From Craspedostauros australis (Eukaryota; Bacillariophyta; Bacillariophyceae; Mastogloiales; Achnanthaceae): a DNA stretch of 64,000 nucleotides. Shown piece after piece: positions 47,795 through 57,712 of this stretch; positions within the stretch are counted from its first letter, which is position 1, and each line of letters begins with the position of its first letter. Where the stretch lies: contig JAMXDE010000060.1 of assembly GCA_026770025.1 (NCBI GenBank), positions 62,001-126,000 of the forward strand, read 5' to 3'. The position numbers were made by a program, and so were the translations under genes. The notes under the pieces are model-generated. The model was not told the origin of the DNA and ran no database searches. It saw only the letters and a list, made by a program, of their open reading frames with translations.

Positions 47795-48649
47795 GAGAGT
47801 TTCAACTCCCCCAAGCCAACAGAACACATCCACAAGTGATACTGCACTCATTCCAAAGGTGATGTACTTTTTCACAAGTGCAACAACTCAACACAAGACA
47901 ACTGCGAAGGGAATGAAGCACCACGCGAAGCGATCCTCGGTGAGACAGGCACAGCACACGTATTGAAACATAGACCATAAATCAATGCGCTTTGGACGAC
48001 AGATTCTGGATTGTCATCCGCTCCTTACTTCAACACGACGACGGAAGCTGGTCACGAAACATCAATTTCCATGATTGTTCTGGAGCTTCCTGCCTGGCTT
48101 TTGGTGGACGACGATGAGAACTGCTTCGTGATGACGAAATCGTGGCGGAAATTGGAACCAAGCCCGTCACAAAATGCCGCATCGGAGAGCAGAAGCGGAC
48201 GGGACGGAGTGGCAAAACGCGGATCTGCGTGTGGAGCTGGCTGGGCACATCCTAAAGGCCCAAGCCAGGCAACGCGACGCAAAGTTAGACAAAGTGAAGT
48301 ACCGAGAGAGGAGAGGACAGAACAGCAGACAGGGCAACGAAGAGGCATTCGAGACGGCCACAACGAAAGCTCTCTCCCAATAGAGCCGCGCAATTGATTT
48401 CGTCTTCCGCTCTGTTGCCAAACACTTTCACAAGTTGTCATAATTCGTCACAAGGCACCACATACCATCACAGCCAACACAAGCAGCCGCCCTGTCGGTT
48501 CCTCCATTCATCATTGCGTCCACAATATCGCAGATCTGCTCATCCATCACAAAAGACAGCCAGATCCACCCTTTCCGGCTCAAACAAGGCTACGACGACA
48601 CGCATACAACATACTTCAGACGACGGACAAGCTCATCACGCCACCCACC
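47795..48649. promoter_or_regulatory. Upstream region of the globin gene
   Basis: 855 bp between the second Copia insertion and the globin start. The last 200 bp are C/A-rich (CATCACAGCCAACACAAGCAGCC), like other leaders in this window. No separate gene recognised. The nearby LTR reads away from the globin, so strong promoter capture is not expected. Confidence 0.5.
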
Positions 48650-50588
48650 ATGCCATCAGCCATGCTATCACCAGTCTCGCAACAGCAGCCATCGCAAAGC
48701 ACTGCATTCTCCACAAACACAACAACAAGCGCAGCCCCGGTGAATGCGACATCCAGCAGCAGCAGCAAAGATGACGATGTCGCAATCCCACGCTCGGTTG
48801 TCGCGGCAGTGAGCAAGTCTTGGGATCAGATCAGGAAGATCCCAAACCACGAGAAGGTGGCAGGTGAACTGCTCTTCCGCAGGTACGTCCTTCATGCATC
48901 GCGCTGTGTTGTCGATGATGACCGAAATGACCATGGCGGATACTTATCTCGGAGTCATGATACGTACCGTACTTTGCTTCATCTGTTCTGTGCCTGCGAT
49001 GTGACCAACGGGACAGGAGGCAACTAAAGGTCATTGAATGGAACGGGAGAAACAACGAATTTCGGCGCCATCAGGTCGACGGCCTTTCGATTCGGGACAT
49101 GTCCAGCAGCGACGAGCTTTGGTACCGCCAGCCTCCTTGACTTCATTGTGTAGCGTGAAAAATCTCGCGTTTTCGATCCATTCGTCTATCCATTCTAACC
49201 CCACAGCTATCGGTATATTGCTCTTCGAAATGGTTTGATACTCCTCCATCTGCTATATGATGTGATGCAGACTCTTTGCCGTCGCGCCGGATGCAGTGCA
49301 GATGTTTGGCTTTGGCGGCGGGCTCTTCATGTACCCCTCCTCTTCTTCCAGCACGTACGAGCACTCCATCCCGGATGCCATGTACCGTCATTCCAAGGCC
49401 TTCATCAAGCACTCCACGGGCGTCGTTTCGACCTTGGGCGCGGCGATTGATCTGCTGGCAACGGACCTGGACCTACTCACGGCCACGCTGAAGCAGCTGG
49501 GGGGTCGTCATGCGGCGTACGATCTCCAACCGGCTCATTTCGATATCTTCGGTCAGGCATTGCTGGAGACGCTGGAGGGGGCGTTGGGAGTGGAGGAATG
49601 GACCGCGGAGATGGAGCACGCATGGAAGGCAGTTTTTGCGGTCGTTTCGACGACCATGATGGAAGGCGCGCAAGAAGTCCAGCAAAGAAATCGACGGCGG
49701 CAGCAGGAACGCAAAAGTCAGACGCGTCCATCGCGATCGTCCAAGCCCAATGTACATGGCGGGCATAGCAGCTCCAGCATAGGTAGCAACAGCAGCCGGC
49801 AGAGCCGCTCCCGTCTGTCTGGAGAGTCGTCGGCGATGTCATCGAAGTCGCAGCCGTACCATCACCGATCATCGACCCGCGACTCCATCCATCACGAAAG
49901 CTTCGCTAGCGCTGCCACGCACGATTCTCAGAACAAGCAGTTCGGCAGACGATCCAGCATGGCATCGTACCACAGCGTCAGCTCGACCTCCGCATGCACG
50001 TACCTGTCAACATCGGAGGAGGAGCTGGCCTTCCATGCTGCCGGTCCGGAGGCCGGGGCCCTGCTCGCCTCGTCCAATATCCTCCAAGATATCCACGCAA
50101 CCTGGAGTCAGGTCAAGAAGATCCCCGACTACGAGAACCTCATTGGCCAGAACCTCTTCCAGAACATCTTCGATCTCGCCCCTGGCATCGAGCAGATGTT
50201 CCCGGGTGCTCACCACACCAGCGGCCAGGAAGCTGATCATGCCGCCATCTTTGTGGATCCCGCCTTCATGGTGCACACACGCAACGTGGTCCGGATGGTG
50301 GATGCTGTCACCAATATCATCGGCCTCGATCTGGAGCCCGCCGTTGAGCTTTTGCTCGATCTCGGCAAGCGACACGCCCAGTACGACGTCAAGCCGCAGC
50401 ATGTACCCATCGTCGGACAGGCGATGCTGAAGACGTTGGAAATGGGGCTTGGTGATGCTTGGACGCCGCCCGTCCAGCAGAGCTGGACGACGTTGTTTGT
50501 CTTCCTTGCGTCCACCATGATCAAGGGGATACAACGGCACGAAGATGAGCAAAAGGCATCGACCAGTGATGACGACTGGGCAGCTTGA
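48650..50588 (+). CDS. Didomain globin, two exons
   Basis: Exons 48650-48882 and 49271-50588 give 516 residues. Splicing rebuilds the B-helix G-E-L-L-F-R-R-L-F-A-V-A-P across the junction. Domain 1 (about 48-215) has CD1-type F90, distal E7-type H125 (F-I-K-H) and proximal F8-type H158 (G-G-R-H). Domain 2 (about 348-505) has F388, H413 (F-M-V-H) and H446 (G-K-R-H). E7-F8 spacing is 33 in both, as in neuroglobin-like globins, and both end with W-x-x-x-F helices. Both pockets therefore look able to bind haem and a gas ligand (O2, NO or CO). The domains are joined by a Ser/Arg/Gln-rich linker (about 216-345). The N-terminal 45 residues are Ser/Thr/Gln-rich without a clear signal peptide, so a cytosolic location is inferred. 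Possible roles are NO detoxification, O2 sensing or haem redox. Domain 1 has a longer CD loop. Confidence 0.88.
48883..49270 (+). other. Spliceosomal intron (388 bp) in the globin gene
   Basis: Starts GTACGT, ends GATGCAG, phase 2. Removal restores the conserved L-F-x-x-A-P helix of globin domain 1. The position lies in the B-helix region. Confidence 0.88.
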
Positions 50589-52084
50589 GTCTTCCGGGTA
50601 ACTCGCGGGGTCACTTCCGAAGTTGCTGCTGGAGGGGAACGGCACCCGCGATTTTTGAACTTGGTCGAACTCGTCAGCCAGCGAGTCGACCTGCGCTTTA
50701 TTTTTGACCTCCAGAAATTTTATCCCGTACATCCAAACCAAGTGCATATTCGTAATCCTCGTAGTCTCTTCATACAAAGCCCTAACATTTTTTAGTTTCA
50801 TCTGTTTTTAAGTTTTATGGATATTCAAAGAAATTCTGAAGTCATATGGGTCGAACCCCACCAAATTCCTAGTTGTTTCGCTGAAGTTCTATGATGTTCG
50901 CGTAAATTCATCGAAAGGTACCCCGAAGATGTCGTTCGTTTGGTACGGGATGAGCACAAGAACGAGTTCCGAGATCATACGGGTCGGAACGTCTGTCAGT
51001 CGACCGTTGCGGTCATCTGGTCTTGTGCAATGACTCCTACGTGCCAACGGTGTAGCGGTTACGTCCGTGAGCATGTGTCAGCAACAGAATCCTCTCAGAG
51101 CAGGAGAGAACACACAATTTCGAGGACCGCAGCTCGAAGCAGCAGCAACAACAACAACAGTTGGAAATCCGGGGTACCCCAGTCTCTAGTAGTAGTATCT
51201 GGTTACCTATTCATGTTATTGCATTGTTGGAACTGTGAGTACAACATCTTCATCACTTTCAATTCCATTTGCCAAAGCATACATATTCCACAGTAGCACA
51301 CAGTCTTGCCCTTGCTCATGCAGTGCTGTCCTCCTGCTTCATCATGTCATGCAGCATGCACTCCATGTACATCTCATCTTGCAGTATTGGTTCATCTCAT
51401 CATGCATCTCATCATGCATCTCAGATATTCCATCCCCTGCCATCTACCAATAGTTTTGTTAGCATAGACATTGCCGAGTCGTAGGCGTCACACAGCTTGG
51501 TCCATTCGATCGGATCAGGGTCTCCCATTCGTCACAGGAGCACCCTGGATGGGGCTCTCTCAGCTCCTCATCGTCACACATCTCCGATCATCTCCGATGC
51601 TTCTCCGATCGTTTCTCCCATTACTTTGCCCATCACTTCACTGGCTTCCTGGAGGTTCCTCATCAACAGGTTCGTTCACAGGCCATCTCACACTTCGTGA
51701 CATCGGCCTTCCTCCAGTACTCTTTTTCATTGGTTGCGACATGGGGGCCGTAGTCGCGTGTATCATGATGTTGGTCACGATTCCAACATCCCTGCCCCCT
51801 GCGACATACACATGTGATTGGCATTCCTGCATTGAGGTCACGGACACCATAGTCCGGTTCGCATTCGGCACGTGGCGTTCTCCATCATCAGAACACGTGC
51901 AGCTCACATTTTCTGTCACAAAGATCCACAGGTGGGGCGTTGCGGTAATGCAGCGTATCATGACATTCGACTCCTGACTCTTGACTTCTTGGGAGGTGCG
52001 GTAATGTAGAATTACACAGTGCTCAACTCCCACATTCTTGGGAGGTGCGGCAATTTGGTGTTTCACAACACCCGATTCCTGACA
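50589..52084. other. Intergenic region with short degenerate repeats
   Basis: 1.5 kb downstream of the globin gene. It contains short repeats: CATCTCATCATG words at 51385-51425, CTCCGAT words at 51580-51612, and three related GGGAGGTGCGGTAATG-like segments (about 51930, 51990, 52040). No gene recognised. The right part probably belongs to the decayed Copia that follows. Confidence 0.45.
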
Positions 52085-52653
52085 TATCCCACATTCAAGG
52101 AGGACAAGTACTTCTCATCATTCATCCGACAATTGAAGGCATTGACCTCCACTCATGGTGTGCTTGAGGTATTGGACTTTGCATAAAAGCCCACTACTCT
52201 TGCAGAGACTGGCAAGTTCACCAAGCAGAACACATTCATGTGGACTGTATTTGTGACATGTCTCAAGACCACCAAGAGCCGCTGTTGCATTGAACCCTTC
52301 GAAGAGAACATGGATGCGCAGGCTGCATATGCCATGTTACTTGAAGAGCATACCACAGGAGCAACTGCAATCACCGCCTCTAAGGACCGCAGGGAAGAGA
52401 TCCTTGCATTCAAGCTTGACCGAGAATGGCGCAAGAGCCAAGAGAAGTTTCTCGACGTCTGGGAACAAAAGGTCAATGAACTTGACAAGATCCAGACAGA
52501 CCGTATCCCTGATGACCGGAAGAAAGAATTGCTCAAGTCAGCCATCGAACCAGATGAAGGATTATATCTGGCCCTCTTTCAGTCGGGATTCCTTGAAACA
52601 TCTATCCTCATGATGTCCAAGGGCAGAGCACCCATCGATCCACACATCAAGTT

Positions 52654-53444
52654 TGTTGGCAAGTTCCGCTCACGGTAACCTACGATCGTGGAAGATGGTG
52701 TTGGTTGATAGTCGTCTGTTTGCTATTTCATTACGTTGGCACTCCGATACTCTTGGTGTCCGTTCGTTCTCTTGCCCGATGCTCTCGGTGCTTCAATCTG
52801 TTTCGTAGATTCAGTCTCCGACTACGAGTCGGTACGCGAGATCCTCTCTCGCTCCTCTCTGTATTCTCTCTCTCTCTCTCAACATCGTGTGCTCGTGCTA
52901 CACGATACTCCGTGTTCGATGCATACTCCGCATTCGACACTCCGTTCGTTCAGTACTGGTTCCTACTCCATGAGTACTTACCATTTGAAGTTCACTTTCA
53001 GTATCCATGATCTTCATGGGTCATTGCATCTTCACCTCCTGCTCTGACTTGGAGACAGCTGTCGACGTGGTAACATGTTGACATCCTGTCGACGTCAGTA
53101 GGCGTCCTTCTGCTCTCCAGATGTCACGTTCCATTGGTGATGCAGCAGCCTGTCAGATGATATCGTCATCTGAGGTTTAGTTGGGAAGTACCTCGAGATT
53201 CTCTTGGTACCATTGATGCATGGACGGACGATCTTCTGATTCTCCCAGAAATCGTTATTTGCGAATTTTCTCCAGAAATCTTGCCCCTTTTCGTGTGTTC
53301 CATTTCCATTGTAATTCTGAGGAATCACAGCATATTATCGACACGAGTGTAGTTATACCGTCCAAGTGCGTATGAGAGAATAGCGGGTGAACGATGCACA
53401 TATACACGTACATCTTGACATATACTCACATGTACATCTCGACA
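52654..53444. repeat. ~790-bp repeat, copy A, with 6-bp target duplication
   Basis: 791 bp beginning TGTTGGCAAGTTCC and ending ACATCTCGACA, flanked by CAAGTT on both sides (52648-52653 and 53445-53450). It contains a (CT)n run and no open frame of note. TG...CA ends plus the direct repeat suggest a solo LTR or a small LTR-like non-autonomous element. It lies inside the gag remnant. Confidence 0.85.
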
Positions 53445-53645
53445 CAAGTTCACCAACTTGTTGGAACTCATCCGGAGCTATGCTAAACGTCTTGATCATG
53501 CGAGCCCTCGCCGCAAGCCACGACGTAACGTCGACAACTCTCACAAGACCTACACCTCCGGCAATGACAAGGGATGGGACAGGGACATGGATCACGCAAA
53601 GGAGAGCCGCGCCCACATTCCCAATGATGAGTGGACCAAGATGTG

Positions 53646-54435
53646 CGTTGGCAAGTTCCGCTCACGGTAACCTATGATCGTGGAAGATAGTGTTGGTTGA
53701 TAGTCGTCTGTTTGCTATTTCATTAGTTGGCTACTCCGATCCTCTTGGTGTACGCCGTTCTCTTGTCCGATGCTCTCGGCGCTTCAATCTGTTTTGTAGA
53801 TTCAGTCTCCGACTATGAGTCGGTACGCGAGATCCTCTCTCGCTCCTCTCTGTATTCTCTCTCTCTCTCTCAACATCGTGTGCTCGTGCTACACGATACT
53901 CCGTGTTCGATGCATACTCCGCATTCGACACTCCGTTCGTTCAGTACTGGTTCCTACTCCATGAGTACTTACCATTTGAAGTTCACCTTCAGTATCCATG
54001 ATCTTCATGGGTCATTGCATCTTCACCTCCTGCTCTGACTTGGAGACAGCTGTCGACGTGGTAACATGTTGACATCCTGTCGACGTCAGTAGGCGTCCTT
54101 CTGCTCTCCAGATGTCACGTTCCATTGGTGATGCAGCAGTCCGTCAGATCATATCGTCATCTGAGGTTTAGTTGGGAAGTACCTCGAGATTCTCTTGGTA
54201 CCATTGATGCATGGACGGACGATCTTCTGATTCTCCCAGAAATCGTTATGTGCGAATTTTCTCCAGAAATCTTGCCCCTTTTCGTGTGTTCCATTTCCGT
54301 TGTAATTCTGAGGAATCACAGCATATTATCGACACGAGTGTAGTTATACCGTCCAAGTGCGTATGAGAGAATAGCGGGTGAACGATGCACATATACACGT
54401 ACATCTTGACGTATACTCACATGTACATCTCGACA
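53646..54435. repeat. ~790-bp repeat, copy B, with 6-bp target duplication
   Basis: 790 bp beginning CGTTGGCAAGTTCC and ending ACATCTCGACA, flanked by GATGTG on both sides (53640-53645 and 54436-54441). Very similar to copy A and in the same orientation. The different flanking duplication shows a separate insertion. Confidence 0.85.
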
Positions 54436-54556
54436 GATGTGATTTGAGCAGCGCCAGGCATTCCTCATCGGCAAGGGAAGATGGGACGAGAACTGGGAGA
54501 AGGGAAGGAACCATTGTTCTGCCAACAAGGTGGGATCCAAGGGACCATCTAAGAGT

Positions 54557-54765
54557 TTTGGCAAGTTCCAGACCTCAGATGCCTACAATTGTGGAAGATG
54601 GTGCTGGTTGATAGTTGTTTGTTTGCTATTTCATTAGTTGAGCACACGGATACTCTTGGTGTCTCCGTTCTCTTGCCCAATGCTCTTGGCGCGTTTGTCT
54701 ATCTTGTAGATTGGATCGTCCGCCTATGAGCCGGCATGCGAGATGCTCTCTCGCTAAACTTTGTA

Positions 54766-54796
<31 letters not shown>

Positions 54797-55378
54797 AATA
54801 TCGTGTACTCGTGCTACACAATACCTTGCGTTCGATGCATACTCCGCATTCAACACTCCGTTCATTCACTACTGGTTCCTACTCCATGAGTGCTTACCAT
54901 TTGAACTTCACCTCTTGTATCCGTGATCTTGATGCCCTTTGGTCATCCGATCTTTACCTTCTGCTTCTGACATGGAGACAGATGTCGACGTGGTGACACG
55001 ATGACATCCTGTCGATGTCAGTAGGCGTCCTTCTGCTCTCCAGATGTCACGTTCCGTTGATGATGCAATGGTCTCTCACATGATATTGTCATCTGGGGTT
55101 TAGTTGGGAGGTACCTCAAGATTCGCTTGGTACCATACGTTTCCATTGATGGATGGACGGACGATGTTCCTGATTCTCTCAGAAATCGTCGATTGCAAAT
55201 TTCCTCCAGAAATTCTGCTCATTTTCGTGTGTTCCATTTCCACTGTAATTCTGACGAATCACAGCATACTATTGACACGAATGTAGTTGTACCGTCCAAG
55301 TGCTTATGAGAGAATAACGGGTGAACGATGCACATATACATGTACATATCGACATATACTCACATGTACATCTCAACA
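54557..55378. repeat. ~820-bp repeat, copy C, diverged
   Basis: Same family and orientation as copies A and B but clearly more diverged, with a longer CT run (about 54769-54798) and end ACATCTCAACA. The flanks (AAGAGT and AAGGTA) only partly match, so a target duplication is not certain. Confidence 0.72.
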
Positions 55379-56587
55379 AAGGTAGGTACATGCCAATGGA
55401 TGATGTAAGTATGCAATATAGCTGGTTCGACCCTCTACTTAAAAGGACTCATCAACAACATTATTAACTGGAGTACTCTACACTGTTGTACAGGGACACG
55501 GTTGATGTGTTCACTTCGTGGCTAAACTAATATTTTTGATGTTGTCGCAGTGATACGCCGGCCATTTCAGTCATCCAATCATCGTGCAAGGCACCAAAAC
55601 GACCTGGTGAGTGAATTTCCTCAAAACATCCTCCTACGCATTGGCGCGCCACTGTGTGACAACAGAGAGTTATCGCATGTAACTTTAATGAGTCCCGGGG
55701 TACAAAATAACCTGATAGAGATATTTTTCGGGGGGTACGGGCGAGCCAGCCACTCCTTGGATTTACATGCCATGCGTTTTGAAGCTTTTATTTTACATGC
55801 CATGTAACTTCAACAGTCCCGCCAAATGAGAACTCCACGCGGAAGTAACGTGAATTGACAATTTGTTACCCAATCATAGTCGTACACTTCTGCTCTATTC
55901 GCATCTTCATCGTTCTTGAGTTTGCCTTGTTTCTTTTTTAGATTTGCGTCGATGCGAACGGTTCGACCCAATTTTCGTGGTCGAAAGGATTGTGTTTCTC
56001 CGCGCGTCCTTCGTTGCGTCTGTTGGTACGGCTGCCACAAAATCGCGGGCAGATGGCGCGAAAACGAACAAAACAACAACAAGCCGGTTGCGACGTCTTC
56101 TCTGCCCATGTTCAGCCTGAACATCCAATCGCATCCTTCGTGCACACATACGATGGTATCCGCAGCGCGAACTGTTCATGTGCAATTGTAATCCATCGTC
56201 GTCATCCTCATCATCCTCGCCGCCATGCCTGTGAACGTCCGGTTCATGCTTTCCAAGATGCACGGAGGAGGGCACGCGCATTCCTCCAACCAGTCCATGG
56301 TACTCCCCATCGTCACTAGCAGCAGCATCCGCGCGCAACACGCCAACTTATTCTCTTGATGGCCATGGTCACGGCCACCACTATTGCCACCACTGCCATC
56401 AACATCGTCACAACATCGGCTGCTTGTGCAATCGATGGCTGGCGGAATGCAAAAATTATGCGCGGATTTGACGCTGGAATCCTCTGTCCTTTGCTGTCCA
56501 TGAAATGATCATCATCCCTGTTGCAACACAAAATGACAGCCTGCGCCGATCAAGTGCGGATTGAAACACGCGCGCCCCTCTTTGCAT
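55379..56587. other. Intergenic region, no gene recognised
   Basis: Short overlapping frames only. The stretch 56345-56430 (ACCACTATTGCCACCACTGCCATC) is a diverged start of the following repeat array. Nothing else could be assigned. Confidence 0.45.
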
Positions 56588-57500
56588 ACCATCATCATAA
56601 TTTGCAACGCCATCATCAGCGACGCCATCATCAGCGACTCCATCATTTGCGACGTTATTATCAGCAACGCCATCAATTGCAACGCCATCATCAGCGATGC
56701 CATCAACAGTGACGCCATAATTTGCGACGCCATCATCAGCAACGCCATCATCAGCGATGCCATAATTTGCGACGCCATCATCTGTGATGCCATCATTTGC
56801 GACGCCATCAATTGCAACGCCATCATCAGTGACGCCATAATTTGCGACGCCATCATCAGCGATGCCATAATTTGCGACACTATCATTTGTGACGATATCA
56901 TCAGCGACGCCATCATTTGCGACGTTATTATCAGCAACGCCATCATCAGCGACGCCATCATTTGCGACGTTATTATCAGCAACGCCATCATCAGCAACGC
57001 CATCATCAGCAACGCCATCATCAGCGACTCCATCATCAGCGATGCCATCATCAGCAACGCCATCATCAGCAACGCCATCATCAGCAACGCCACCATTTGC
57101 GACGTTGTTATCAGCAACGCCATCAGCAGCAACGCCATCAGCAGCGACTCCATCATCCGCAACGCCATCAACAGTGACGCCATCATCAGCGATGCCATCA
57201 TCCGCAACGCCATCAACAGTGACGCCATCATCAGCGATGCCATCATCAGCAACGCTATCATCAGCGACTCCATCATTTGCGACGCCATCATCAGCGATGC
57301 CATCATTTGCGAAACTATCATTTGCGACGTTATTATCAGCGACGCCATCATCAGCAAAGCCATCATCAGCAACGCCATCAGCAGCGACGCCATCATCAGC
57401 AACGCCATCATCTGCGACGTTATTATCAGAGACGCCATCATTTGCAACGCCATCATCAGCGACGCCATCATCAGCAACGCCATCATTTGCGACGTTTATC
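56588..57500. repeat. 15-bp-unit minisatellite, about 60 units
   Basis: About 0.9 kb of a 15-bp unit close to GCCATCATCAGCAAC, with variants ending TTTGCGAC or GACGTTATTATCAGCAAC, often grouped into higher-order blocks. Because the unit is a multiple of three, several frames on both strands stay open. The longest, on the minus strand (57505 to 56456), reads a V-A-D-D-G pentapeptide about 60 times in a 349-residue frame starting with ATG. No signal peptide or domain supports it as a gene, so it is annotated as a repeat. Confidence 0.9.
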
Positions 57501-57630
57501 AACATCTAGATCGAAATTAGGTACCCATCTCCCATGACTGAAACGTGATTCACTATTTTTGATTCGACTCGATTTGAGAGTATAGTCGAGTGAGTCTTGA
57601 TACACGATTGATATTCGGTCACTACGGTCA

Positions 57631-57712
57631 TCGAACATGACGTAGGCACTGACATCATCATATGACGTCAGAGGATCGGTCATTGTGATCCTCGGAATCG
57701 AGATTATATTTT
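57631..57712 (+). promoter_or_regulatory. Probable promoter: CRE palindrome, hairpin and TATA-like box
   Basis: A perfect CRE palindrome TGACGTCA lies at 57663-57670, with a half-site TGACGTA at 57638-57644. They are followed by a perfect 7-bp inverted repeat GAGGATC/GATCCTC (57671-57677 and 57687-57693) and an ATTATATTTT box at 57703-57712. Upstream of the plus-strand Copia, it may be the element's LTR promoter. In diatoms, CRE-like TGACGT motifs are known in CO2/cAMP-responsive promoters. Confidence 0.5.

Larger units (their letters stand above)
52085..54556 (+). mobile_element. Decayed Copia (CoDi-type) gag remnant, split by repeats
   Basis: Pieces at 52085-52653, 53445-53645 and 54436-54556 resemble consecutive parts of the gag of the element at 59809: the D-K-Y-F, T-T-K-S-R, T-T-G-A-T-A and R-S-Y-A blocks are shared. 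They are separated by two ~790-bp repeats, and a third follows. No integrase, RT or LTRs of this copy are seen. It is a broken fossil, interrupted at least three times, older than the two whole elements at 34-48 kb. Confidence 0.78.

Noticed and set aside
52654-55378. The ~790-bp repeats as introner-type introns
   Set aside because: Copies A and B have matching 6-bp direct repeats outside their ends, and no consistent GT...AG pair gives the same boundaries in all three copies; transposition fits better.
55418-55440. tRNA T-arm-like GGTTCGACCC
   Set aside because: No matching acceptor, D or anticodon arms are found upstream.
56456-57505. 349-residue V-A-D-D-G repeat protein as a real gene
   Set aside because: Several frames on both strands are equally open because the unit is 15 bp; no signal peptide, domain or promoter supports it. 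Kept as a finding only.
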